Under the pieces are notes generated by a model, which saw only the letters and a program-made list of their open reading frames with translations, did no database searches and was not told the DNA's origin. Positions 25,781 through 35,152 of a stretch of DNA of 64,000 nt are shown one piece after another. Source of the stretch: Myxococcales bacterium. Its GTDB lineage: Bacteria; Myxococcota_A; Polyangia; Haliangiales; Haliangiaceae. The position numbers and the translations under genes are program-made. How positions within the stretch are numbered: position 1 is the first letter of the stretch; every line of letters starts with the position of its first letter. The DNA lies in contig JADJJK010000015.1 of assembly GCA_016706545.1 (NCBI GenBank), positions 62,001 to 126,000 on the forward strand, in the 5' to 3' direction.

Positions 25781-28719
25781 CAGCTACAAGCCTCCCGCAT
25801 CGCGTCGAGCACGCGCTCGAGGCGCATGCCGCGTGATGCCTTGAGCAGGATGAAGTCGCCGGGATCGCTCCAGGACAGGGCCTGGGCCGCCGCCGCTGCC
25901 GGGTCGGGCACGGCGGTGGCGGTGCCGCCAAGCGGCGCGGCGGCCGCGCAGGTCAGCTCGCCCAGGCCCACCAGGTAGAAGCCAGCGTCCACCGCGCGGC
26001 GCGCGAGCTGGGCGTGGGCCTCGGCGCCGCCGGGCCCCAGCTCCAGCATGTCGCCGAGCACGGCGATCACGCGCCGCCCCTCCGCCAGCTCCCCCATCAT
26101 CTCCAGCGCCGCGGCCATCGACGCGGGGTTGGCGTTGTAGCAGTCCACCACCACGTGGCGGCCGGCCACCTCCATCAGCTCGCCGCGCATCGCCGCCGGC
26201 TGGCTGCGCGCCAGGCCCTCGAGCGCGGCGGCCACCGGCACCTCGACGGCGATCGCCGCCGCCAGCGCGCAGCAGGCGTCGAAGGCCACGTGGCGGCCGG
26301 GCATCGGCAACACCAGCTCATGCTCGGCGCCCAGCACCCGGACGCGCACGTGCGCGCCCGGCGCGGCGGTGCGATACGCCACGATCGCCAGGTCGGCCTT
26401 GGGGTCGGCCGTGCTGGCCACCGTCAGCGTGCGGGCGCCTGGCGCGTGGGTGTGCGCCCAGCGCGCGAGGCGCTCGTCGTCCGCCGGCCGGACGATCACG
26501 CCGCCCGGCGCGAGGCCCTGCCAGATCTCGCCCTTGGCCTGCGCGATGGCGTCGCGCGAGCCCAGGAGCTCCAGGTGCGCCACGCCAGCGTTGACCACCA
26601 CCGCGACGTCGGGGCGGGCGATCCGGGTCAGGTACTCGATCTGCCCGGCGCCGCGCATGCCCATCTCCACCACGCCGAAGCGGTGGTGGGCGCGCAGGCC
26701 CAGGAGCGTCAGCGGCAGCCCGGTCTCGTTGTTGAGCGAGCCGACGGCGGCGTGGGTGACCTCGGCGGCGCCGAGCGCGGCGGCGGTGAGCTGCTTGGTG
26801 GTGGTCTTGCCGGAGGAGCCGGTGATGGCCACGAGCTTGCCGTCGGGGCGTACGCCCTGCCACCAGCTCCGGTGCGCCGCGGCGAGCTGGCCCAGCGCCA
26901 GCGTCGGATCTGCCACCACGCAGGTCGCGGCGCCGGGGATCGGGGCGCCAGCGAGCGCAGCGGCGGCGCCCGCCTGCTTGGCCGCCGGCCAGAACTGGGC
27001 GCCGTCCTGACGCTGGCCGCGGATGGCCACAAAGAGCTGCCCCGGGGTGACGGCGCGGCTGTCGATCGCGGCGCCGCTGACCACCAGCGCGGCGACGTCG
27101 TCGGGCCCGTGCAGCGTGCCGCCAGCTTGCTGCGCCACCTCCGCCAGCGTGAGCCGCGGCCGCAGCGCGGCGGCGAGCGCGGCCTCCTCGCGGTCGTCGA
27201 AGTGGATCTTGGTGTGGCCCAGGATCTGATAGTCCTCGTGGCCCTTGCCGGCGATCAGCACCACGTCGCCCGGGCCGGCCTCGGCCACCGCGGCGCGGAT
27301 CGCGGTGCGGCGATCGGCGTGGACGAAGAACGGCGCGGGCACCGCCGGCAGGATCATGTCCAGGATGGCCTGCGGCTCCTCGGTCCGCGGGTTGTCGCTC
27401 GTCACCACCGCCAGATCCGCCAGCTCGGCCACCGCGGCGCCCATCTTGGGCCGCTTGCCCGGATCTCGGTCTCCGCCGCAGCCAAAGACGCACAGCAGGC
27501 GGCGCGCGGTCAGCGGGCGCAGCGCGCTCAGCACGTTGCGCAGCGCATCGGGGGAGTGGGCGTAGTCCACCAGCAGGTCCAGGTTGGCCACGTTGGCCAC
27601 GCGCTCGACGCGGCCTGGCACGCCGGGGAGCTGCGCGATGCCCAGGGCGATCGCGGCGTGCGACAGCCCCAGCCCCTCGCCGATGCCGATCGCCAGGGCC
27701 AGGTTGGCCACGTTGTAGTTGCCGATGAGGGCCGGGTTCTCCACCGTCAGCTCGCCCGAGGGCGTGCGAACGCGCGCGCGGATGCCGCGCACGGTGGACT
27801 CGCACCACACCACCTTGATCTCGGCCTGCCGCTGGCTGTCGCGGGTCTCGGCGGCGTCGCCCGGCAGCACGGAGGACACGCGCAGGCGCTGCCGCGTCCC
27901 CTGGCACGCCGCCAGCATGGCCTCGCCCTCGGGATCATCGACGTTGATCACGGCGACCCCGCCGCGGACGTGATCGCGAAACAGGAGCTGCTTGGCCTCC
28001 CGGTAGGCGTCCATGGTGCCGTGCAGATCGAGGTGATCCTGGGTCAAGTTGGAGAAGGCGGCGCAGGCGAACTGCACGCCCGCGAGCCGGTGCATGGCCA
28101 GCGCCGCCGACGAGGTCTCCATCACCACGTGGCTGGTGCCGTCGCTCAGCATGCCGGCGAAGGTGTCGTGCAAGACGTCCGGCGTGGGGGTGGTGTACGG
28201 CGCGTCGGCCACCTTGCCGGCCCAGCGATAGCTGACGGTGCCGATGACGCCAGGGTGCGCGCCCGCGGCCGACAGGATCGACTCGACGAGGAACGAGGTG
28301 GTGGTCTTGCCGTTGGTGCCGGTGATCCCGACCAGCGTCATGCGGGCCGCCGGGTCGCCGGCGCGGCGCGCCACCAGGAGGCCGAGCGTCAGCGCGGCGT
28401 CCGCGACCACGAGCTGGGGCACCGCCAGGCCGGGCTGCGCGCGCTCCACCACGACGGCGGCCGCGCCGCGCTGCACCGCGGTGGCCACGAAGGCGTGGCC
28501 GTCCACCTGCCGGCCGCGCACCGCCACGAACACGTCGCCGGGCGCGAGCTGCCGCGAGTCCGAGGTGACGCGGCCGACGTCGCCGACGTTGCCGACATCG
28601 ACCGCCGCGTCGCCGACGTCGACCGCCACGTCGACCTCAGGGGCAGCGGGCGCGGCGCCCTGCGCTCCAGCGCCGAGCAGCCTGCCGGGAATTCCGAGGA
28701 AGAGCGAGCGCAGGTTCAT
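25780..28719 (-). CDS. MurE-MurF fusion: UDP-MurNAc-tripeptide synthetase / tripeptide:D-Ala-D-Ala ligase
   Basis: About 979 residues with two complete Mur ligases in one chain. The MurE half (about 1-500) has the ATP loop TGTNGKTTTSFLVE, the substrate motif TSDNPRTEEP (DNPR indicates meso-diaminopimelate rather than lysine) and IAGKGHEDYQI. The MurF half (about 510-979) has ITGSSGKTTTKQL, VEMGMRGAGQIEYL and VVDCYNANPASM. It should add both the third residue and the terminal D-Ala-D-Ala. ATG 28719 begins just after the ftsI stop (28724-28722); a GTG at 28725 is the alternative. Overlap with mraY indicates coupling. Confidence 0.94.
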
Positions 28720-28721
28720 GG

Positions 28722-30548
28722 TCACCGAACGCGCAGACTCCCTGATTTCATTTCCGCGTGCAAGCGGCCCTGCGCCGCGGCGGCGCTCGCCGGTGCGTTG
28801 CCGGGCACGCCGAGGTAGCGCAAGGTCTCGCTCGCCACCTTGGCGAACACCGGCGCTGCGACCTTGCCGCCGAAGTAGTCGCCGCCGCTTGGCTCATCCA
28901 CCAGCACCAGGATGGCCAGGCGAGGGGAGTCGATGGGGGCGAGGCCCGCGAACGATGAGAGATACTTGGAAGGCGAGTAGGTCTTGGTCACCGGATCCAG
29001 CTTGTGCGCGGTGCCGGACTTGCCGCCGCAGCGGAAGCCATCGACCACCACCTCGGACGCCGTGCCTTTCTTGGCGCCGCCCTCGAACACCGAGGCCAGG
29101 ATGGGCAACATCGCCGCGGCGGTGGCCGGGCGCATCGCCTGGACCTCCGCTGGCTCCGGCAGCGCCAGCACCTCGCCGCTGGCGGACTGGACCTGGGCCA
29201 CGATGCGCGGGGCGCGCCACAGCCCGCGATGGCCGATCGCGGCCAGCGCCGCGGTCACCTGCAGCGGGGTGACGGTCAGGCCGTAGCCGTACGAGATCGT
29301 CGCCAGCTCGATCTCTCGCCAGCGCTGCGCGTCGCGCAAGAGGCCGCCTTGCTCCCCGGGCAGCTCGATGCCGGTCTTCTTGCCAAAGCCCAGCAGGCGC
29401 AGCGTCTGCGCGAGCCGCTCGCGGCCCAGCCGCCGCGCGATCTTGGCCGCGCCGATGTTGGACGAGCGCTTGATGACCTCGGCGGTGGTGAGCTGCCAGT
29501 CGTGGTGGACGTCGCGGATGGTCTTGGAGCCGAGCTTCCAGGATCCGCCCTCCACGTCGAACAGCTCGTCGGGCGTGGTGGCGCGCGCGTCGAGCGCCGC
29601 GGCCACGGTGAACAGCTTCATGATCGAGCCGATCTCGTAGGCGTCCGCCACCGCGCGGCTGCGCACCGCCGGCTGCCCGGGGCGCACGTCGTTGGGATCG
29701 GCGCTGGGCCAGCTCGCCATGCCCAGCACCTCGGAGGTGGCGACGTCGAGCACCACCACCACGCCGCTGCGCGCCGCGGTGCGCTCCGCCACCTCCGCCA
29801 GCGCGCGCTCGGCGATGGCTTGCACGGTGAGGTCGATGGTGAGCTGGACCTGGGCGCCGGGGCGCGCCGGCGCCAGCCCGTCGGCCAGGACGGCGCGGCC
29901 GCGGGCGTCGCGCAGGCCGGCGATCCGCGAGCGCTCGCCGCGCAGCTTCTGATCCATCATCAGCTCGATGCCATCGATGCCGTGGCCGTCGATGTTGGAG
30001 CGCCCCAGCAGCGTGCCGGCCAGGCCGCCCGCCGGGTAGTAGCGGTGCGGCTCGGGGCTGATCTCGATGCCGGCGAGGTTCGCCGCGCGCACGCTGGCGA
30101 TGACCGTCGGGTTGATGCGGCGAGCGAGCCACACGAACCGGCGCTCGGACGCCAGCTTCTCTTCGAGGCTGCGCACGTCCACGCCCAGCAAGCGCGCGAG
30201 CTGCTCGGCGGTGGCGGCGACATCGCGCACCTCGCGCGGATCGGCCCACACCGAATCGGCGTCGGCGGTCACCGCCAGCGGCCGGCCCAGGCGATCGACG
30301 ATGGCGCCGCGCGGCGCCGGGATCTCCACGGTGATCGCGTGCTGGCGAGCGGCCTTCTCGCGGAAGTGATCTCCGGAGCCGACCTGCAGGCCCCAGGCGC
30401 GCAGCGCGATGCCAAAGAGCGCCACCGTGAGCAGCGCGATGGCGGCGATCGCGCGCGCGTGCGCGGCGCGCGACACGCCGGGAGTCGTGGAGGCGCCTCG
30501 CGCCGGCCGCGGCGCCTCGGCTGGGAGCACGGGAGCGGCGCCGGTCAC
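28722..30548 (-). CDS. ftsI: Division transpeptidase FtsI (class B PBP)
   Basis: A 608-residue septal peptidoglycan transpeptidase. A Pro/Ala-rich cytoplasmic N-terminus is followed by one membrane helix (about 32-52) and the dimerisation domain with PRGAIVDRLGRPLAV. The transpeptidase domain holds the active-site serine in IGSIMKLF (SxxK), RSSN (SxN) and GGKSGTAHK (KTG-type). No PASTA repeats follow. The start overlaps the ftsL stop by 4 nt (ATGA), so the pair is translationally coupled. Confidence 0.93.
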   Translation of the reverse strand: MTGAAPVLPAEAPRPARGASTTPGVSRAAHARAIAAIALLTVALFGIALRAWGLQVGSGDHFREKAARQHAITVEIPAPRGAIVDRLGRPLAVTADADSVWADPREVRDVAATAEQLARLLGVDVRSLEEKLASERRFVWLARRINPTVIASVRAANLAGIEISPEPHRYYPAGGLAGTLLGRSNIDGHGIDGIELMMDQKLRGERSRIAGLRDARGRAVLADGLAPARPGAQVQLTIDLTVQAIAERALAEVAERTAARSGVVVVLDVATSEVLGMASWPSADPNDVRPGQPAVRSRAVADAYEIGSIMKLFTVAAALDARATTPDELFDVEGGSWKLGSKTIRDVHHDWQLTTAEVIKRSSNIGAAKIARRLGRERLAQTLRLLGFGKKTGIELPGEQGGLLRDAQRWREIELATISYGYGLTVTPLQVTAALAAIGHRGLWRAPRIVAQVQSASGEVLALPEPAEVQAMRPATAAAMLPILASVFEGGAKKGTASEVVVDGFRCGGKSGTAHKLDPVTKTYSPSKYLSSFAGLAPIDSPRLAILVLVDEPSGGDYFGGKVAAPVFAKVASETLRYLGVPGNAPASAAAAQGRLHAEMKSGSLRVR

Positions 30549-30934
30549 GGCCTGCCTCCCGGCGCGGCGTCGCTGGGCGCGGCGTCGCTTGGCGTGGCGT
30601 CGCGCTCGGCGGCGCCGAGCACTCGGATGCGATCGGCTGGCACCGGGATCATGCCGAGCTTGCCGGCCAGGACGCGCACCCGCTCTGGCGCCACCAGCGT
30701 GGCGCGCTCCAGCTCCAGGTTGCGCGACAGCTCACGCTGTTCGGTGAGCCGGCGCTGCGCCACCGAGAGCCGGTAGCCGAGCTGCCGTACCTCGTGATGG
30801 CGCGCGACCCGCACCATCAGCACCGCGGTGAGCAGGATCATCGCGCCGACCACCAGGGCGATGGCGCTGCGCGGGGTGTCCTCACCACCGCTGCGGAGGA
30901 GTCGATAGAGCCGGGGAGGCAGAGGCGGGGTCAT
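30545..30934 (-). CDS. ftsL: Division protein FtsL
   Basis: A 129-residue bitopic protein with one membrane helix (SAIALVVGAMILLTAVLMV, about 23-41) and a periplasmic coiled coil (LGYRLSVAQRRLTEQRELSRN segment, about 52-90), then a short segment VRVLAGKLGMIPVP typical of FtsL. The last 20 residues include the repeat PSDAAPSDAAP. Identification rests mainly on topology and on its position between rsmH and ftsI, overlapping both by 4 nt. Confidence 0.85.
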   Translation of the reverse strand: MTPPLPPRLYRLLRSGGEDTPRSAIALVVGAMILLTAVLMVRVARHHEVRQLGYRLSVAQRRLTEQRELSRNLELERATLVAPERVRVLAGKLGMIPVPADRIRVLGAAERDATPSDAAPSDAAPGGRP

Positions 30935-31911
30935 CGGTGGAAGCTTGCTTGTGCGGGGAGGTTTGGGGCGTCGGTGCGGCGGGTCGCGCGCAGGCGCGCC
31001 GAGCGGGCGCGCGGGTTCGCCGCGATCTCTTCGTCATGGGCCACTATCGCCTTGCGGGTGACGAGCTCACACACCGCAGCCGCGCGCTCTCCCTCCTGCG
31101 CCGCGAACGCAGGGGGCAGGCTGGAGGCAAAGGCCAGGTCTCGAAAGCGCTGCTTGACCAGCCGATCCTCCAGCGAGTGGAAGCTGATGATCGCGCAGCG
31201 GCCTCCCGCCACGAGCAGGTCGGGGAAGCCGGTCAAGAGGCGCTGGAGCTGGTCGAGCTCGGCGTTGACGGCGATGCGCAACGCCTGGAAGGTCCGCGTG
31301 GCGGCGTGGATCTTGGAGCGGCGCTGCTCGGCCGCCGGGACCTCGGCGGCGATCACCGCGGCGAGGTCGGTGGTGGTCGCGAGGCGCCCCTCGGCGAGCG
31401 CGCGCAAGATCGCCCGCGCGATCCGGCGGCTGTGCCGCTCCTCCCCCAGCTCGAAGATCACGTTGGCCAGCGCGTCGGCCGAGAGGCTGGCGATGAGCTC
31501 CAGCGCGGTGGCGCCGCGGCTTGGGTCCATCCGCATGTCCAGCGGCCCCGGCCGGGAGAACGAGAAGCCGCGCTGCGCCGAGTCGAGCTGCCAGGACGAG
31601 ACCCCGAGATCTGCCAGGAGCCCGTGGACCTTCGGTTGGCCTGCCTGCGCCAGCAGCTCGGCCACGTCGCCAAAGGCGCCATGGACCAGGGTCACGCGCT
31701 CGCCGAACCGCTCGAGCCGCGCCTTGGCCGCTGCCAAGGCCTCGAGATCTCTGTCTATTCCGATGACTCGGCAGGTCGGCGCCGCGAGCAGCAGCGCCTC
31801 GGTGTGTCCGCCGCCGCCCAGCGTGCAATCGCAATAAACCTCACCATCTTGGGGGGTTAGAACGGCGAGCGTGTCGGCCAGCAAGACCGACTGATGCTGG
31901 AAGGCAGCCAC
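30931..31911 (-). CDS. rsmH: 16S rRNA (cytosine1402-N4)-methyltransferase
   Basis: Methylates C1402 in the decoding centre of 16S rRNA. Motifs: FQHQSVLLADTL at the N-terminus, the SAM loop DCTLGGGGHTEALL, GIDRDLEALAAA, LLADLGVSSWQLD, RGFSFSRPGPLDMRMD, and the C-terminal CAIISFHSLEDRLVKQRF. GTG 31911 puts the conserved N-terminus in its usual place and lies 9 nt after CGTAGT. A TTG at 31950 would add 13 residues. It is the first gene of the minus-strand division cluster; mraZ, normally upstream, is absent. Confidence 0.94.
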   Translation of the reverse strand: MAAFQHQSVLLADTLAVLTPQDGEVYCDCTLGGGGHTEALLLAAPTCRVIGIDRDLEALAAAKARLERFGERVTLVHGAFGDVAELLAQAGQPKVHGLLADLGVSSWQLDSAQRGFSFSRPGPLDMRMDPSRGATALELIASLSADALANVIFELGEERHSRRIARAILRALAEGRLATTTDLAAVIAAEVPAAEQRRSKIHAATRTFQALRIAVNAELDQLQRLLTGFPDLLVAGGRCAIISFHSLEDRLVKQRFRDLAFASSLPPAFAAQEGERAAAVCELVTRKAIVAHDEEIAANPRARSARLRATRRTDAPNLPAQASFHR

Positions 31912-31920
31912 AGCGTGTCC

Positions 31921-31950
31921 ACTACGCGCAGATTGCGTATCTCGTGGCAA
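31921..31950 (-). promoter_or_regulatory. Putative promoter of the rsmH operon
   Basis: On the minus strand TTGCCA (31950-31945) and CGTAGT (31926-31921) are 18 nt apart, with the GTG start 9 nt beyond. This fits a leaderless transcript. Confidence 0.35.
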
Positions 31951-32075
31951 GTTTTGAGAAAAGGTCGCCGGGCCTGGGGCGGATAGGGGGCGGATAGATC
32001 GAGCGTTTCTGCCGCTCTGGGGCCTCTTGGCGCCGCACCTGCAAGGGGCTCACAGGGCGCAAGTTGGTGCAAGTC

Positions 32076-32104
32076 TTGATCTGTGCGGATCCATTGGCTA
32101 GACT
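32076..32104 (+). promoter_or_regulatory. Sigma-70 promoter for the Fic-like gene
   Basis: TTGATC (32076-32081) and TAGACT (32099-32104) have a 17 nt spacer. The gene starts 38 nt downstream, so the transcript has a short leader. The promoter lies in the 231 nt divergent gap to rsmH. Confidence 0.6.
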
Positions 32105-32142
32105 TTCTCTTCCGAATCCGGACGATTCCCGCGGGTTAGCAA

Positions 32143-32961
32143 GTGCTTAGATACAAAGAAACCGAAGACATCGACGCTCGCTTCAGTGAGGTCGAGCGCG
32201 TGGTAGCCGCTTGGCGTACTCGCGTCGCATCCTCTAACCCAACGGCTCGCGCGGAGTTCAACAACCGGCTCCGCATCTCGCTCATCCACTTCGATGCCGC
32301 GATCGAGGGCGAGGTGATCGGCTACAGCGAGATCAAGGCCGCGGTCGATCCATCGATCATCAGCGATCCTTCGCTGATCCCATCGTACGAAGACATCCGT
32401 CGCTTTGACGAGGCGTGTAATTTCGCGGCCGAGCGCGCCGCGGACAAGAAGAAGGTCTTCAAGCTCGACACGGTGCGGGACCTCTACGCCATCCTCGCTC
32501 CGGACGAGAAGGCCAAGGGCATGCCCTTTCGCAAGGAGAACCCCTTGCACCGCCTCTACTATCACGACATCGCCGCCCCGGAGAAGATCCAGCCGGCGAT
32601 GCGCAAGCTGTCGGACTGGGTGGACGAGCCCACCACACGCCAGCTCCATGTCATCGAGCGGGTCGCCACGTTGCACTCCCGCTTCATGGCGATCTTCCCG
32701 TGGGCCAAGGAGAGCGGTCGCGCCGTGCGCATCGCCTGCAACATGCTGCTCCAGGAAGCGGGATATCCCATCGCGATCATTCACTCGATTGATCGCCAGC
32801 GGTACTACGAGTCCTTGCGCGGTGAGCCGATGTCCTTGATTTCGCTATACCTCGAAGCGGTGCAGACCACCGCCGAGACCGAGATGCGCGTGTACAACGA
32901 GGCCGAGAAGGGCGCTTCCAAGAAGCGAAAGAAGCCCACCTCGCCGGCGTCGTCGTCGTAG
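32143..32961 (+). CDS. Fic-fold protein with degenerate active-site motif
   Basis: A 272-residue protein with the layout of Fic/DOC proteins, which usually transfer AMP to target hydroxyls. The N-terminal helix has an AAIEGE sequence (52-57) resembling the inhibitory (S/T)xxxE(G/N) motif. The core helix LHSRFMAIFPWAKESGRAVR aligns with the canonical IHPFxxGNGRxxR, but the catalytic His is Phe185, the Phe is Trp187, and GN is Glu190-Ser191. Gly192, Arg193 and Arg196 remain. Classical AMPylation is therefore unlikely. The C-terminus is Lys-rich. GTG 32143 is the likely start, with a good promoter upstream. arfB follows after 13 nt and may be co-transcribed. Confidence 0.72.
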   Translation: MLRYKETEDIDARFSEVERVVAAWRTRVASSNPTARAEFNNRLRISLIHFDAAIEGEVIGYSEIKAAVDPSIISDPSLIPSYEDIRRFDEACNFAAERAADKKKVFKLDTVRDLYAILAPDEKAKGMPFRKENPLHRLYYHDIAAPEKIQPAMRKLSDWVDEPTTRQLHVIERVATLHSRFMAIFPWAKESGRAVRIACNMLLQEAGYPIAIIHSIDRQRYYESLRGEPMSLISLYLEAVQTTAETEMRVYNEAEKGASKKRKKPTSPASSS

Positions 32962-32974
32962 CGCAGGGGTTTCC

Positions 32975-33394
32975 ATGGCGGACCTTCGCATCAGTCCGCT
33001 GGTGACCATTCCGGAAGACGAGCTGTCGGTGTCCTTCTCGCGCTCCGGCGGGCCGGGCGGTCAGAACGTCAACAAGGTCGCGAGCAAGGCCGAGCTGCGC
33101 TGGGTGCCGGCGCAGAGCCGCGCGCTGACGGAGGCGGATCGGACCTGGCTGTTGGCGCGACTTGGGCCTCGGCTCACCACCTTGGGTGAGCTCATCGTGA
33201 CGTCGACCAAGACGCGAGATCAATTGCGCAATCGCACCGACTGCGAGGACAAGCTGGCGGAGATCGTGCGGCTGGCGCTGGCGCGGCCCAAGGCCCGTCG
33301 CGCGACCAAGCCGTCCCGCGGCGCCAAGGAGCGCAGGCTCAAGGCGAAGAAGGTGCGCGGGGAGATAAAGCGCGCGCGCCGCGCCGACGACTGA
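32975..33394 (+). CDS. arfB: Alternative ribosome-rescue factor ArfB-like peptidyl-tRNA hydrolase
   Basis: A 139-residue codon-independent release factor that frees stalled ribosomes. The catalytic loop SGGPGGQNVNKVASKAELRW carries the GGQ motif at about residues 26-30. The C-terminal tail (about 103-139) is highly basic (KAKKVRGEIKRARR), as needed to thread into the empty mRNA channel. It lacks the codon-recognition domains of RF1/RF2. Length and layout fit ArfB (YaeJ). Confidence 0.92.
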   Translation: MADLRISPLVTIPEDELSVSFSRSGGPGGQNVNKVASKAELRWVPAQSRALTEADRTWLLARLGPRLTTLGELIVTSTKTRDQLRNRTDCEDKLAEIVRLALARPKARRATKPSRGAKERRLKAKKVRGEIKRARRADD

Positions 33395-33420
33395 ACGCTC
33401 ACACAGGCGCTCGGCATGGT

Positions 33421-33449
33421 TTGACTTGCGGTAGGCTCGCCCCTACCAT
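33421..33449 (+). promoter_or_regulatory. Sigma-70 promoter with inverted repeat before kinase A
   Basis: TTGACT (33421-33426) and TACCAT (33444-33449) are 17 nt apart. A 6 bp inverted repeat, GGTAGG (33430-33435) and CCTACC (33442-33447), covers the -10, resembling the CCTACCT/AGGTAGG arrangement before pilM in opposite order. The start codon is 10 nt past the -10. Confidence 0.55.
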
Positions 33450-33459
33450 CGTCGGAGAA

Positions 33460-34350
33460 ATGAGCAGCGGGGACAAAGGCGGACGTGGCTCCGGCCAGCA
33501 CGCGCCGGGGCGCGTTCCGGCGGAGACGCCGCGGCTGGTGGTGCGCGCCACGCCGGGAGACGTGGACACCTCCGGCCTCCAGGACACCGCCGCCGCGCTG
33601 CGCGTCTCCAACACCTCCGACACCGCGCTCGCCTCCTCGGAGCCCGGGCGCTCGGAGTCCGGGCGCCAGACCGGGGCCAAGACCGCCGAGCTCATTCACA
33701 ACGATCAGGAGCTGATCGGCGTCACCCTGTCCGGGCGCTACCTCATCACGCGCAAGGTCGGGCAGGGCGGCATGGGCGCGGTGTACGAAGCGACGCATAC
33801 GCTGATCGGCAAGCGCGTGGCGGTGAAGGTCCTGCTCGACAAGTACGCCCGCCGGGAGGCGCTGGTGGCGCGGCTGGAGCAGGAAGCGCGCCTGGCCTCC
33901 TCCATCGGGCACGAGCACATCATCGACATCAACGACTTTGGCGTCACCGAAGACGGCCGCAACTTCGTGGTGATGGAGTTCCTCGACGGGGAGTCGCTGG
34001 CGGAGTGCCTGCAGCGAGAGACCCGCTTGCCCGAGCAGCGCGTCTTGCACATCGGCCACCAGACCGCCTCCGCGCTGGCCGCCGCGCACGCCAAGGGCAT
34101 CGTCCACCGCGACATCAAGCCCGAGAACATCTTCCTCCTGCGCCGCAAGGACAAGGACTTCGTCAAGGTCGTGGACTTCGGCATCTCCAAGTCGCTGCGC
34201 CGCCTCCGCCGAGAACGAAGAGGCGCCGCGGCTCACCCAGACCGGCATGGTGCTGGGAACCCCGCTGTACATGTCGCCGGAGCAGGCGCGCGGCGACGAC
34301 GACCTCGACGCCCGCGTCGACGTCTATGCGCTGGGCGTCATCTTGTATGA
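33460..34350 (+). CDS. Transmembrane Ser/Thr protein kinase A, N-terminal part, frameshifted
   Basis: Starts at ATG 33460 (GGAGAA just upstream). About 85 disordered residues precede the Hanks-type kinase domain: glycine loop GQGGMG (101-106), Lys123, Glu142, catalytic HRDIKPEN (216-223) and DFG (239-241), so the active site is complete. Immediately after DFGISKS the frame changes: the read sequence becomes Arg-rich and stops at 34350. Removing one C near 34198 gives SLAASAENEEAPRLTQTGM and leads straight into the activation segment of the other frame. It is one kinase gene with a one-base insertion or sequence error. Confidence 0.82.
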   Translation: MSSGDKGGRGSGQHAPGRVPAETPRLVVRATPGDVDTSGLQDTAAALRVSNTSDTALASSEPGRSESGRQTGAKTAELIHNDQELIGVTLSGRYLITRKVGQGGMGAVYEATHTLIGKRVAVKVLLDKYARREALVARLEQEARLASSIGHEHIIDINDFGVTEDGRNFVVMEFLDGESLAECLQRETRLPEQRVLHIGHQTASALAAAHAKGIVHRDIKPENIFLLRRKDKDFVKVVDFGISKSLRRLRRERRGAAAHPDRHGAGNPAVHVAGAGARRRRPRRPRRRLCAGRHLV

Positions 34351-35152
34351 GACCGCCACCGGCCGGGTGCCGTTTCAGGGCAACAACTACCTGAGCGTGA
34401 TCTCGCAGGTGCTCGGGGACGAGCCCACCCGCCCGCGCGAGTTCGTCCCCGAGATATCCGAGGAGCTGGAGGCCCTGATCTTGCGGGCGATGGCCAAGGA
34501 CCGCAAGGACCGGTACCAGAGCTGCGAAGAGCTGCTGCACGACCTGACCGCGCTCATCGAAGATCCAAGCCACTCCACCGAGCGCGCGCGCATCACCGCG
34601 CCGCGCAAGAAGCCGCCTGCGCGCACGAACTCCCGGGTGCTCCTCTGGGTCGGCGCCATCGGCGGGGCGGTCGCGGCGCTGGTGGCGGCGGTCAGCCTCT
34701 TGATGCGCGACGGCCCGGTCGCAAGGCCAGTCGTGGCGGCCACCGTGGACGCGGGCACCCCTGACGCGGGGTCGCCGCCGGTGGTCGTCGACGTGCAGCC
34801 GTCGCCGTCGCGCACCGTCGAGTACCGGCTGGAGTCGGTGCCGCCGGGCGCCAGGTTCTGGGAAGGCGGCCGAGATCTCGGCATCGCGCCCACGGTGTAC
34901 CGGGCGGTGCGCGACAAGGACGAGCGCATCCGGCTCATCGCCGAGCTGTCCGGATACAACGACACCGAGTTCTTCTTGAACCCCGCGGTGGACGCCGCGG
35001 AGAAGCCCATCGTCGTCACCCTGGAGCAACCCAAGAAGGGCGCGCCGCGCAAGATCTTGCCGCGCCCTGGCGCCACCGGGCCAGGCCCGGGCGACGGCAA
35101 GAAGCCCGACTCAGCCGGCGGCGGTGACTTCGGCGGCAACCCCTACCGATGA
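34247..35152 (+). CDS. Ser/Thr protein kinase A, C-terminal part (end of kinase domain, TM helix, PEGA-like domain)
   Basis: This frame is open from about 34,199 and continues kinase A. It has the activation-segment end GTPLYMSPEQARG, the alpha-F region DVYALGVILYE and the final kinase helix RKDRYQSCEELLHDL. One membrane helix follows (VLLWVGAIGGAVAALVAAVSL, near 34,635-34,700), then an extracytoplasmic PEGA-like beta domain with SVPPGARFWEGGRDLG and a Gly/Pro/Lys tail. The kinase would sense envelope state through the PEGA domain. Its stop overlaps the next gene by 4 nt (ATGA). A remnant of this TM region reappears at 38,746. Confidence 0.82.
   Translation: MVLGTPLYMSPEQARGDDDLDARVDVYALGVILYETATGRVPFQGNNYLSVISQVLGDEPTRPREFVPEISEELEALILRAMAKDRKDRYQSCEELLHDLTALIEDPSHSTERARITAPRKKPPARTNSRVLLWVGAIGGAVAALVAAVSLLMRDGPVARPVVAATVDAGTPDAGSPPVVVDVQPSPSRTVEYRLESVPPGARFWEGGRDLGIAPTVYRAVRDKDERIRLIAELSGYNDTEFFLNPAVDAAEKPIVVTLEQPKKGAPRKILPRPGATGPGPGDGKKPDSAGGGDFGGNPYR

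Noticed and set aside
26014..28818. 934-codon open frame on the plus strand
   Set aside because: It lies opposite the murE-murF fusion, whose motifs are unambiguous. The product is His/Arg/Gly-rich with no domain.
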